Counted from the first letter of the stretch, positions 1 to 5,080 are shown. The stretch: DNA of 5,080 nt from an uncultured Eubacteriales bacterium (GCA_905205855.1 CAJLFL010000157.1:1-5080), one strand, 5' to 3'. Notes: generated by a model not told the origin, from the sequence alone. Made by a program: numbers and translations.

Positions 1-827
1 AGCACTCTTTTTGATTTCGAGCGGATGAATGACATTGTTTTCCTCAACAAACACATCAATCTCTTTTGCATTGGAATCCCGAAAGTATGTGAGGTTCACC
101 TTGGACTTTGCATAAGCATAGTTCTTAACCAGTTCCATCACGACATAGTTCTCGTAATAATGACCACTTGCAGCTCCGTTGCGCAGCGTATCCGGCGTCA
201 GCCACATAGACAGATACACACAGAGCCCTGTATCGCAAAAATACAACTTCGGTGTTTTACTGAGGCGTTTGAGTTCCTCATCCACGCCCTGCACCTGCGG
301 CATACCGCCCTCCCAGATGTGATGGAATACTTGAATCACATCATTCTTCGGAAGTTTACGCTGTCTTGCCTGTAATGTAGCCAGTGAGAAATCCAGATCC
401 GTATCAAACACAAGCCCGGCTTTTTCTCTTGCAGACAGACTGTACAGATCCAAAATGCCAATCCTCCCGGCAAGAGTTTCACGCACTTTTTTCATCATAT
501 TGTACTGTTGTGATCCTGTAAGCCAAATAAGACCTTTTTCATCGCTCTCATCGCAAATAATTTTGATTTACTCGAACAGTTCCGGCGCTTTCTGCACCTC
601 AGCAATGAGGATCGGCGGTTTATAGGTCTGGAAGAACAGCACAGGGTCAGAATGGGCAAGCTCCCTTGCCATTGCATTGTCCATTGTGACGTAGGTTCTG
701 TCACTCTCTGCCAGGTGCTTCAGCATTGTTGTTTTGCCAACCTGTCTTGCACCGGTAACAAGGATAACCTTAAAAAATCATTGAGCTTTAAGAATTTGCG
801 TTCAAGTTCCCGTGTAATATATGTCAT
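1..827 (-). pseudogene. Decayed AAA_14/DUF4143-type ATPase, cut off at the left edge
   Basis: The minus strand reads as an ATP-binding protein of the AAA_14 plus DUF4143 kind once frames are joined. The start at 827 (MTYITRELERKFLKLNDF) has a GGAGG site six bases upstream. After about 18 codons the frame breaks in a T run (772-777 on the plus strand; one base missing), so the literal product ends after 35 residues at 720-722. The restored frame gives Walker A GARQVGKTT, then ILIAEVQKAPELFE, where the Walker B aspartate expected in the family is alanine (codon 601-603). A TAA stop follows at 568-570, then WLTGSQQYNMMKKVRETLAGRIG. The text then jumps from WEGGMPQVQGVDEE to LKRLSKTPKLYFCDTGL around 262-285; from memory of the family about 80-95 residues are missing there. 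The C-terminal part (YFRDSNAKEIDVFVEENN...LEIKKSA) is typical DUF4143, and its last residues lie outside the window. Four independent defects make a dead gene far more likely than sequencing error. Intact relatives are often mobile accessory ATPases of unclear role. Confidence 0.9.
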
Positions 828-833
828 AACACG

Positions 834-838
834 CCTCC
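834..838 (-). promoter_or_regulatory. Ribosome binding site of the ATPase pseudogene
   Basis: GGAGG on the minus strand lies six bases before the ATG at 827. It fixes the original start of the decayed ATPase and shows that the 5' end of the gene is still intact. Confidence 0.7.
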
Positions 839-868
839 ACGTTTTTAGGATAATCGGTGATTAATCAT

Positions 869-897
869 ATTTTATCATAGAGTTTCCGTTTCATCAA
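869..897 (-). promoter_or_regulatory. Probable promoter of the ATPase pseudogene
   Basis: On the minus strand TTGATG (892-897) and TAAAAT (869-874) are separated by exactly 17 bases, a fair sigma-70-type match. Transcription would begin near 862 and reach the ATG at 827 after a short leader. The promoter looks intact although the gene behind it is broken. Confidence 0.5.
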
Positions 898-948
898 GAT
901 GATATACGTTGCTGAAAAGCAAATATGATGCCTCCGTCTAAAACACAA

Positions 949-1023
949 ATGACGGCAATGACACGGATTTTAATGTTATTTCTCGATATAAAGTAACATT
1001 GTATCTCATGTCATTGCCGTCAT
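949..1023. repeat. 75-bp two-tier inverted repeat downstream of the Fic gene
   Basis: The outer arms ATGACGGCAATGACA (949-963) and TGTCATTGCCGTCAT (1009-1023) are a perfect 15-bp inverted repeat. Inside, AATGTTATTT (972-981) pairs with AAGTAACATT (991-1000) over ten positions with one G-U pair, around a 9-base loop. The structure begins 12 bases after the Fic stop codon. On the Fic strand it is followed by ATTTGTGTTTTAG, so it could act as a terminator. However, the long loop with a second stem is unusual for a simple intrinsic terminator. A small non-autonomous inverted-repeat element is the other reading; no clear target-site duplication is visible in the flanks. Confidence 0.75.
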
Positions 1024-1035
1024 GGCATTTATGGG

Positions 1036-2100
1036 CTATATCTTTTGCTTAAACTTATATTTGCCTTTTCCCTTGCCCTTCACTTCCTCAATCAGTTCAT
1101 ATTCTTTCAATTTTACAATGATTTTGCCGGCAGCGGAATAGGACAAGCCGCAGATGACCGCAACATCGTTTCTGCCAAATATGCCCTCCGTTCCGAAAGC
1201 ACAATATAGCTTTTCAAAATGCTTTTGCGATTTTCCTGCCGCTTTATCTGCCAATTTTTCAATAGCCACTTTTTCGCTCCCAATCGCTACTTTTCCATCT
1301 CTAATAGCTACTTTTTTATCTTCAATAGCCACTTTTTCCGATGTATTATTTGCCTCTGTTAAAACAAGCTTTATGATCGCAAGCATAAACTCGATAAATT
1401 CAGTGGAATCGCATTTCACATTACATGCATTGATTGCTTTATAGTATTCTTCCTGAAACCGATATATCATGGATTCAACGGGAAGCCACGCAAAAACCGC
1501 ATTCCATTTTGATAAAATCAAGGTGTGCCACAATCTGCCGCATCTTCCGTTTCCGTCTAAAAAAGGATGAATCAGTTCAAATTCATAATGAAAGATACAC
1601 GACTTAACCAAAGGATGAAGATCGCTGGTTTTTGTCCAATGCAGCAGTTTTTCGACCGTCTCCGGGACATAAGCAGGAAGTGTACCCAGATGAATCACCT
1701 CTCCGGACTGATTGTCAACAACGCCAACCGGCTTTTGCCTGAAACAGCCCGCATCGCGCAGCAAACCTCGCATCATTACGCCGTGTGCCTTCAAAAGGTC
1801 TTCCACGGAATACGGATTTAATGTATCCAGCATCTCATAGATTTCAAAGGCGTTTTTTACTTCTTCGATATCTTTCGGCGGCGCAATCACAGCCTTGCCG
1901 TTTATCACTGCCGTCACCATGTCAACGCTCAACGTGTTTTGCTCGATTGCAAGCGAACCGTGCACTGTTTGAATGCGATTGGCTCTGCGCAGTGTTGGGT
2001 TTTTATTTATTTTTTCCGCCATGTTGATTCCGCCTGTCAGTTCGGCAATCTCCGCAACATAGGACAGTATTTTACTTGTAATTGTAAACTTAGAATTCAT
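1036..2100 (-). CDS. Fic-domain protein (AMPylase type) with inhibitory motif, heptad-repeat linker and C-terminal winged helix
   Basis: This 354-residue protein belongs to the Fic/DOC superfamily, whose members usually transfer AMP from ATP to a hydroxyl group on a target protein. The catalytic motif HPFLDGNGRCGR is complete at residues 178-189: catalytic His178, metal-binding Asp182, the GNGR phosphate loop, and Arg189. An N-terminal SLAIEQN (49-55) fits the autoinhibitory (S/T)xxxE(G/N) motif with Glu53, except that Gln follows the Glu. This is the arrangement of class II Fic proteins, which carry their inhibitor in cis, and no separate antitoxin gene is next to it. A flap-like segment (HLGTLPAYVPETV, 137-149) precedes the core. 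Residues 254-281 are four heptads of the form xxKVAIx. Residues 283-354 resemble a winged helix (GTEGIFGRNDVAVICGLSYS) and end in a Lys/Gly-rich tail. The ATG at 2100 has GGAG nine bases upstream and gives the full N-terminus seen in relatives. The gene is monocistronic with its own promoter. Target unknown; a cytoplasmic location is inferred from the lack of a signal or membrane segment. Confidence 0.93.
   Translation of the reverse strand: MNSKFTITSKILSYVAEIAELTGGINMAEKINKNPTLRRANRIQTVHGSLAIEQNTLSVDMVTAVINGKAVIAPPKDIEEVKNAFEIYEMLDTLNPYSVEDLLKAHGVMMRGLLRDAGCFRQKPVGVVDNQSGEVIHLGTLPAYVPETVEKLLHWTKTSDLHPLVKSCIFHYEFELIHPFLDGNGRCGRLWHTLILSKWNAVFAWLPVESMIYRFQEEYYKAINACNVKCDSTEFIEFMLAIIKLVLTEANNTSEKVAIEDKKVAIRDGKVAIGSEKVAIEKLADKAAGKSQKHFEKLYCAFGTEGIFGRNDVAVICGLSYSAAGKIIVKLKEYELIEEVKGKGKGKYKFKQKI
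1258..1341 (-). repeat. Four tandem 21-bp repeats inside the Fic gene
   Basis: Four consecutive 21-bp units (1258-1278, 1279-1299, 1300-1320, 1321-1341) each encode a seven-residue unit: SEKVAIE, DKKVAIR, DGKVAIG, SEKVAIE. The KVAI core is constant at protein level, while the DNA differs by several bases per copy, including third-position changes. The array is therefore not freshly duplicated and the heptad seems to be kept by selection. Because the unit is a multiple of three, copy-number change would keep the frame. Confidence 0.9.
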
Positions 2101-2109
2101 AGTATCCCG

Positions 2110-2113
2110 CTCC
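2110..2113 (-). promoter_or_regulatory. Ribosome binding site of the Fic gene
   Basis: GGAG on the minus strand is nine bases before the ATG at 2100. It supports this start over the internal methionine at residue 27 (2022). Confidence 0.6.
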
Positions 2114-2161
2114 GTTTGTGGTAATCAAGACTGAGAGATTCATCACCATCTTTTTAGATCC

Positions 2162-2190
2162 ATTATAATGTAAACTCCGTATTTTTGCAA
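2162..2190 (-). promoter_or_regulatory. Promoter of the Fic gene
   Basis: On the minus strand TTGCAA (2185-2190) is 17 bases from a perfect TATAAT (2162-2167). Transcription should begin near 2155 and give a leader of about 55 bases before the ATG at 2100. The -10 lies in a 10-bp palindrome (CATTATAATG, 2161-2170). The promoter sits downstream of the helicase-operon terminator, so the Fic gene is expressed on its own. Confidence 0.8.
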
Positions 2191-2220
2191 TAAGCAGATT
2201 TGATTTTTAATTCTGCCACC

Positions 2221-2294
2221 AAAAAAACAAAATATGCACCGACAGCCGAAAGGGCACCGGCACGCCAAATAACGTGTCGATGCCCTTTTCGGTG
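2221..2294 (-). terminator. Intrinsic terminator of the helicase/small-protein operon
   Basis: A long G+C-rich hairpin is formed by 2245-2264 and 2273-2293 around the loop CCAAATAA, with one C-A mismatch, a few G-U pairs and a bulge. An alternative pairing joins CACCGA (2237-2242) to TCGGTG (2289-2294) and brings the stem base close to the T run. On the minus strand it is followed by TATTTTGTTTTTTT (2221-2234), the pattern of a rho-independent terminator. It lies 19 bases beyond the stop of the small ORF and upstream of the Fic promoter, so it ends the operon and insulates the Fic gene. On the plus strand the tail GTGTTTTGT is poor, so termination there would be weak. Confidence 0.85.
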
Positions 2295-2312
2295 TTTTGT
2301 AAACGATTTCAT

Positions 2313-2477
2313 CTACCCTTTTTCATGGCGCGCATTTTGAAGGATCAAATGATGCATCTTTCGCATTTGGCGCTCTGAAATAATGTGATTTTCATACAGA
2401 TACTGATTAAAATAGTTCATCCAGATTTCACCGGCAATCCGGCTTTTTCGTTTTTGTGCTTCCGTAAAAACCTCCAA
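2313..2477 (-). CDS. Small protein of unknown function, 54 residues, TTG start
   Basis: The reading frame starts at TTG 2477 (MEVFTEAQKRKSRIAGEIW), continues as MNYFNQYLYENHIISERQMR and ends in NARHEKG before TAG at 2313-2315. The start is chosen because AAGGGG (2485-2490) lies seven bases upstream; the only other in-frame methionine near the front is residue 20. The product is charged and probably all-helical. The stretch NQYLYENHIISERQMRKM recalls short helical proteins of the SHOCT-like kind (a hydrophobic residue, GxIS/T, E, then a second helix) found near recombinases and replication genes of Firmicutes mobile elements, but I cannot assign a family with confidence. It follows the helicase by 65 bases on the same strand and precedes the operon terminator, so co-transcription is likely. 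No function is proposed. Confidence 0.72.
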   Translation of the reverse strand: MEVFTEAQKRKSRIAGEIWMNYFNQYLYENHIISERQMRKMHHLILQNARHEKG

Positions 2478-2484
2478 AATGACA

Positions 2485-2490
2485 CCCCTT
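2485..2490 (-). promoter_or_regulatory. Ribosome binding site deciding the TTG start of the small protein
   Basis: AAGGGG on the minus strand lies seven bases before TTG 2477. No ATG or GTG lies at a suitable distance, so this site is the main reason to accept a TTG start. Confidence 0.65.
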
Positions 2491-2500
2491 TCTTTATGTA

Positions 2501-2522
2501 TTATGAACCTAATTTTTCATAA
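2501..2522. repeat. Short inverted repeat between helicase and small protein genes
   Basis: TTATGAA (2501-2507) and TTCATAA (2516-2522) form a perfect 7-bp inverted repeat with an 8-base spacer in the 65-base gap. It could be a weak RNA hairpin that separates translation or mRNA stability of the two genes, or a protein-binding site. No convincing promoter for the small gene is seen here: a CATAAT at 2500-2505 has no good -35 box. Confidence 0.45.
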
Positions 2523-2542
2523 ATATAATATATCATTCAAAT

Positions 2543-4402
2543 TTATCCCAATTTCAGCTGAACGCCCTCATAGCCGCGCTCATTGGCCGTCCGATAGGGT
2601 TTTAAGCCGGCAACATTCTGGGACTTAAAGAACCTGTTTTTATGTACTGCGGTATAATGACATCTCTGGCAAAAATCGAGATACGCACCGTAAAGCTCCG
2701 CAGACGGCACACGGTCCTCTGCCTGATCGGTTCTTATCAGCGTTGTCTCAAAAAAGTTTGCCAAAGAATTCTCGCGCTGCATATAGGTATATTTGATTTC
2801 TTCAGATTCATACGGCAAGACCAGTCCGTGTTTTAAATATTGATTCGCCCCCTCAATCAGCCAGGCAAGAATCTCATTTTTTACACATTCGCTTTGCAGC
2901 AAATCCGGCAGATTGACATTCTTATTTTCTTCCGTGTATCTTTGCTTAAACGGAATGATCTCCATTCTGCGAAATATCGCGTGTGCCGATTCGAGGCCTC
3001 CCGTTTCTATTTCCGGTAGGTGATTGGTATCAATGAAAATCACGGATTCATTTTTAAATTCCACCGTATTATGATACAATTTTCTGCCGCTGAGTTTACC
3101 GCCTCCGATCATTTTCTTAAATTGTGCCTCCACAATTTTGTCATTACGCTTCAGCTCCGATGCAAAGGCCATCCTCTTCCCTTTCAGCTGAACGACCGCC
3201 GGGCTGGCCTCGTTCGCGCCGCCGCGATCCTCGGCAGTAATCATCTTCTTTGACATCGTGGTGCAGTATTCTGCCCCCAAAACATTGCTGATTGCATCAA
3301 TCAATGTCGTTTTGCCGTTTGCGCCGTTTCCGATCAAGACAAAACACTTTTGCTCTTTGGGATGACCGATCACCGCATATCCAAACGCACGCTGAATAAA
3401 ATCAATCATATCCCGATCATGTGACATGACGTCATCGATAAAATCGCGAAAGATGCGCGGCTGATTCATAGCATCGATGTACTCCGCATCCACCATTCTG
3501 GTGATGTACAGGTTTTTATAGTTCCCGTGCGGCATAACGGTACGGCTTAAAAAGTTGTATATTCCGTTCTTTGCACATAGCAATCCGCTGTCTTGATTTA
3601 GTTTTTCCTCATTGACATAAATCTTTGCATTGATGATCTGAATGATATCATCAATCTTTTTGTTATCACACAGCTTTCTTGCATAGTCCATATCCACATC
3701 GGTTTCTTTGGTGCGAACATATACAAACCGTTTCTGCAAAATTGCCACAATTCTCTTCTTAAACTCCAGAACCGGCATCTTCTCCCAAATGCGCTGATTC
3801 CATTGATAATAGCATTTTTGCTCCGCAACGTAGATATACGATCCGTCCAGTATCCTGCAAATATTGTCCGCCGTGTCCGCATCATTGCAATCTTTCTCAG
3901 AGAACACCCTGCCCTCCATCGGCGTAAATACATGCACCGGCGCTTGAAACTGATTTGCCGCAAAGGCGTTTTGCTGTCCGCCCGAAACCATTCCCGATTC
4001 CCAAGCGGAAATCGGAGCGGGACCCTGCATCTGATTTTGAACAGGAATCATGGCATTTGCCTGTTCGGAAGCATCGGCAAAAATCTTTTCCGATTTCTCC
4101 GCCTTGCTCAGCACGTCAAAATAACATCTTGCTTCATCACCGTAGAGTTCCGTATAAAAATCAACTTCACATTCCTCAGGAATTACGGCACCATTCAGTT
4201 TACCAATCGGCACATCCGGTATTGTCGTCAACGGACAGCTCCATCGAAACTCCTGATCCATCCATGGCTTTGGGTACAGCTTTCTGAGTCTGATCTTATC
4301 TTCCTCCGATAAACCCACCCATTTAAGATCCTTCAGCGGGGTATTCGCAAGCGCAACAAACGGTTTGATTAATTTTTTACTGTTATTTCTGTCCTGATAC
4401 AT
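2543..4402 (-). CDS. Phage/plasmid replication helicase, P4/D5 family (SF3), without a visible primase domain
   Basis: This 619-residue protein is a superfamily 3 helicase of the kind annotated as 'phage/plasmid primase, P4 family C-terminal'. Such proteins form hexameric rings that unwind DNA at the origin of a mobile element. A D5_N-like region lies at about 175-340 (GSYIYVAEQKCYYQWNQRIW, then LLCAKNGIYNF). Walker A is GNGANGKT at 358-365 with Lys364. Walker B is MAFASE at 411-416 with Glu416. Motif C is VIFIDTN at 454-460 ending in Asn460, and paired arginines R478-R479 (AIFRRMEIIPF) fit the arginine finger. Residues about 545-619 look like the C-terminal winged helix of the family. The first 165 residues are unrecognised: no archaeo-eukaryotic primase or zinc-ribbon motif is visible, and 112-155 is a Gln/Ala/Met-rich, probably disordered linker. 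The gene therefore codes for a helicase, with priming perhaps supplied elsewhere. AAGGAG lies ten bases before the ATG. It is first in an operon with the 54-residue protein and is transcribed away from the XRE regulator. Confidence 0.92.
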   Translation of the reverse strand: MYQDRNNSKKLIKPFVALANTPLKDLKWVGLSEEDKIRLRKLYPKPWMDQEFRWSCPLTTIPDVPIGKLNGAVIPEECEVDFYTELYGDEARCYFDVLSKAEKSEKIFADASEQANAMIPVQNQMQGPAPISAWESGMVSGGQQNAFAANQFQAPVHVFTPMEGRVFSEKDCNDADTADNICRILDGSYIYVAEQKCYYQWNQRIWEKMPVLEFKKRIVAILQKRFVYVRTKETDVDMDYARKLCDNKKIDDIIQIINAKIYVNEEKLNQDSGLLCAKNGIYNFLSRTVMPHGNYKNLYITRMVDAEYIDAMNQPRIFRDFIDDVMSHDRDMIDFIQRAFGYAVIGHPKEQKCFVLIGNGANGKTTLIDAISNVLGAEYCTTMSKKMITAEDRGGANEASPAVVQLKGKRMAFASELKRNDKIVEAQFKKMIGGGKLSGRKLYHNTVEFKNESVIFIDTNHLPEIETGGLESAHAIFRRMEIIPFKQRYTEENKNVNLPDLLQSECVKNEILAWLIEGANQYLKHGLVLPYESEEIKYTYMQRENSLANFFETTLIRTDQAEDRVPSAELYGAYLDFCQRCHYTAVHKNRFFKSQNVAGLKPYRTANERGYEGVQLKLG

Positions 4403-4412
4403 TCGTCTCAGT

Positions 4413-4418
4413 CTCCTT
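4413..4418 (-). promoter_or_regulatory. Ribosome binding site of the helicase gene
   Basis: AAGGAG on the minus strand is ten bases before the ATG at 4402. The spacing is slightly long but the match is strong, and there is no other in-frame start near it. Confidence 0.65.
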
Positions 4419-4461
4419 TTTTAAAATTTTAGTTTGATAAAGTGCACTTTTTCTCAGGTAC

Positions 4462-4487
4462 GAGGCCGATCACGCCTCTGTGGTGAT
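4462..4487. promoter_or_regulatory. Overlapping inverted repeats at the helicase transcription start
   Basis: GAGGC (4462-4466) and GCCTC (4474-4478) form a 17-bp interrupted palindrome. ATCAC (4469-4473) and GTGAT (4483-4487) form a second, overlapping one. The predicted start of the helicase transcript, near 4483, falls inside the second. This position suits a repressor operator. The first repeat could also fold as a small hairpin at the 5' end of the helicase mRNA. Confidence 0.4.
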
Positions 4488-4489
4488 GA

Positions 4490-4518
4490 AGTTTAGCACA
4501 TTGCATTTTTTGTGTCAA
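4490..4518 (-). promoter_or_regulatory. Promoter of the helicase operon
   Basis: On the minus strand a perfect TTGACA (4513-4518) is 17 bases from TAAACT (4490-4495). The predicted start near 4483 gives a leader of about 80 bases. It is a strong sigma-70-type promoter, which for a mobile-element replication gene implies repression most of the time, presumably by the divergent regulator. Confidence 0.85.
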
Positions 4519-4533
4519 GCGCATTGCTCTCAG

Positions 4534-4562
4534 TTGACTTTTTCTAAGACGGGTGTTAAAAT
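4534..4562 (+). promoter_or_regulatory. Promoter of the XRE regulator
   Basis: TTGACT (4534-4539) is 17 bases from TAAAAT (4557-4562). Transcription should begin near 4569. The -10 box overlaps an in-frame ATG at 4561, so that codon would lie upstream of the transcript and cannot be the start from this promoter. The next in-frame ATG at 4594 follows about 25 bases into the mRNA. Confidence 0.82.
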
Positions 4563-4583
4563 GGTAAAAATATATGAAGAAAG

Positions 4584-4588
4584 AAGGA
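4584..4588 (+). promoter_or_regulatory. Ribosome binding site deciding the regulator start
   Basis: AAGGA lies five bases before the ATG at 4594. The alternative ATG at 4561 has only a weak GGGTG upstream. Together with the promoter position this selects 4594. Confidence 0.7.
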
Positions 4589-4593
4589 TTCCC

Positions 4594-5080
4594 ATGGGTG
4601 TTTGCCACCTTAAAAAGAATGCCGTATTAGCGAAAGGTCAGGATATATTATTAGAGAAATTCAGAGCAGAACTTATCGATTATAAGCCCAATTGGGAGAT
4701 CATCATTAAAAACTATAAGAAAGACGTATCCAATAAGGAATTTTCAAAAATCTGTGGGGAAAGAATCCGAGAATTTCGTAGAAACACCATATTGCCATAT
4801 GAGGCAAAACACTTGACACAAGGGCGTTTGGGGGATTTACTGGGGATTACCAAGCAGGCTGTTAGCAAACTTGAAAAGGGCGGCTATATCGACATTCCCT
4901 CCAGGCATATCCTCTTTATTGCAAGCTATTTTGATACCGGAATCGGTTACTTAATGGGAATATTTGATGACATGGACTTCGAACTTTCCGATTCTTATCA
5001 ATACTTCCTTGAACACCCTGATTCGGAATATTTACAATTAAAAGATAAAGTTTCCTCATATAATGTTATACCATTTAAAT
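4594..5080 (+). CDS. XRE (Cro/C1)-family transcription regulator, cut off at the right edge
   Basis: At least 162 residues are open to the end of the window. Residues about 53-122 form a Cro/C1-type helix-turn-helix domain: ERIREFRRN, then LTQGRLGDLLGITKQAVSKL with the recognition helix around TKQAVSKLEKG, then the closing SRHILFIASYFDTGIGYLMG. The first 50 residues (MGVCHLKKNAVLAKGQ...) are not part of the usual domain and are unrecognised. A tail of 40 or more residues follows (FDDMDFELSDSYQYFLEHPD). The domain binds operator DNA as a dimer. The location, divergent from a replication helicase with back-to-back promoters, suggests an element repressor in the style of phage CI or an ICE/IME immunity regulator. 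Whether it has a protease or peptidase partner cannot be seen here. The start is chosen from the ribosome binding site at 4584-4588 and the promoter at 4534-4562. Confidence 0.85.
   Translation, partial: MGVCHLKKNAVLAKGQDILLEKFRAELIDYKPNWEIIIKNYKKDVSNKEFSKICGERIREFRRNTILPYEAKHLTQGRLGDLLGITKQAVSKLEKGGYIDIPSRHILFIASYFDTGIGYLMGIFDDMDFELSDSYQYFLEHPDSEYLQLKDKVSSYNVIPFK

Larger units (their letters stand above)
4446..4548. repeat. Direct repeats in the divergent control region (possible operators)
   Basis: Two pairs of short direct repeats lie here. ACTTTTTCTCAG (4446-4457) in the helicase leader matches ACTTTTTCTAAG (4537-4548), which overlaps the -35 box and spacer of the regulator promoter, at 11 of 12 positions. 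AGCACATTGCA (4495-4505), at the -10/spacer of the helicase promoter, matches AGCGCATTGCT (4518-4528), between the two -35 boxes, at 9 of 11 positions and 23 bp apart, about two helical turns. Their positions on promoter elements make them operator candidates. Short AT-rich matches can occur by chance. Confidence 0.45.

Noticed and set aside
495..704. Minus-strand frame of 69 codons starting MTEPTSQW
   Set aside because: It is the out-of-frame reading of the ATPase pseudogene; the adjacent frame carries the family motifs.
652..864. Plus-strand frame of 70 codons
   Set aside because: Antisense to the 5' part of the ATPase pseudogene, no good ribosome binding site, no domain.
949..1023. Inverted repeat as ends of an insertion sequence
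   Set aside because: Only 45 bases lie between the arms, with no transposase and no visible target-site duplication. It is kept as a hairpin/repeat only.
1258..1341. 21-bp repeats as a CRISPR-like array or iteron origin
   Set aside because: The units are contiguous, lie in frame within a coding gene, and encode a protein heptad; there are no spacers and no AT-rich origin features.
2020..2022. Internal methionine (residue 27) as start of the Fic protein
   Set aside because: The ATG at 2100 has a GGAG site and promoter at the right distances, and the residues between resemble the N-terminus of family relatives.
3803..4312. Open frame of 169 codons on the plus strand
   Set aside because: It lies wholly inside the helicase gene on the opposite strand, has no recognisable domain, and its composition (rich in Arg, His, Leu) is that of an antisense shadow.
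4561..4563. Upstream ATG as start of the XRE regulator
   Set aside because: It overlaps the -10 box TAAAAT and would precede the transcript; ATG 4594 has a proper AAGGA site.
4403..4593. Replication origin beside the helicase gene
   Set aside because: The repeats are few, short and centred on promoters. I see no iteron series or clear DnaA boxes, so operator use is the simpler reading.

Overview
The window looks like low-GC Firmicutes DNA, most likely a Clostridia relative. The reasons are AT-rich intergenic DNA, strong GGAG-type ribosome binding sites, textbook TTGACA-17-TATAAT promoters, and protein families (a Fic protein with a C-terminal winged helix, a DUF4143-type ATPase) that are common in gut Clostridia. 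This placement is inferred from family resemblance, not from a search. The replication gene with a divergent regulator suggests an integrated mobile element (phage-like, satellite-like or IME/ICE-like). No integrase, relaxase or capsid gene lies inside the window, so the element type is open.

Layout, left to right. Positions 1-827 (minus) hold the decayed remains of an AAA_14/DUF4143 ATPase with four separate lesions, including a premature stop and an internal deletion. Positions 828-1035 carry its old promoter and a 75-bp two-tier inverted repeat just downstream of the next gene. Positions 1036-2100 (minus) hold an intact Fic-domain (AMPylase-type) protein. It has a built-in inhibitory motif, four heptad repeats encoded by a 21-bp tandem repeat, and a C-terminal winged helix; it has its own promoter. 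Positions 2221-2294 form a strong intrinsic terminator for the operon to its right. That operon (minus) consists of a large SF3 helicase (P4/D5 family, 2543-4402) followed by a 54-residue unrecognised protein with a TTG start (2313-2477). Positions 4403-4593 are a compact divergent control region. An XRE-family regulator then runs on the plus strand from 4594 past the right edge.

How the parts work together (inference): the XRE protein and the helicase operon are transcribed away from each other. Their two sigma-70-type promoters have -35 boxes only 15 bp apart, and short direct and inverted repeats lie among them. This is the layout of a repressor/replication switch, with the regulator likely controlling both itself and the helicase. 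The Fic gene is insulated from this operon by the terminator and has its own promoter, as expected of an independently expressed cargo gene. The most interesting items are the divergent switch, the helicase gene without a visible primase domain, and the repeat-linked Fic/winged-helix fusion. No stretch longer than 300 bases is without a gene or gene remnant.
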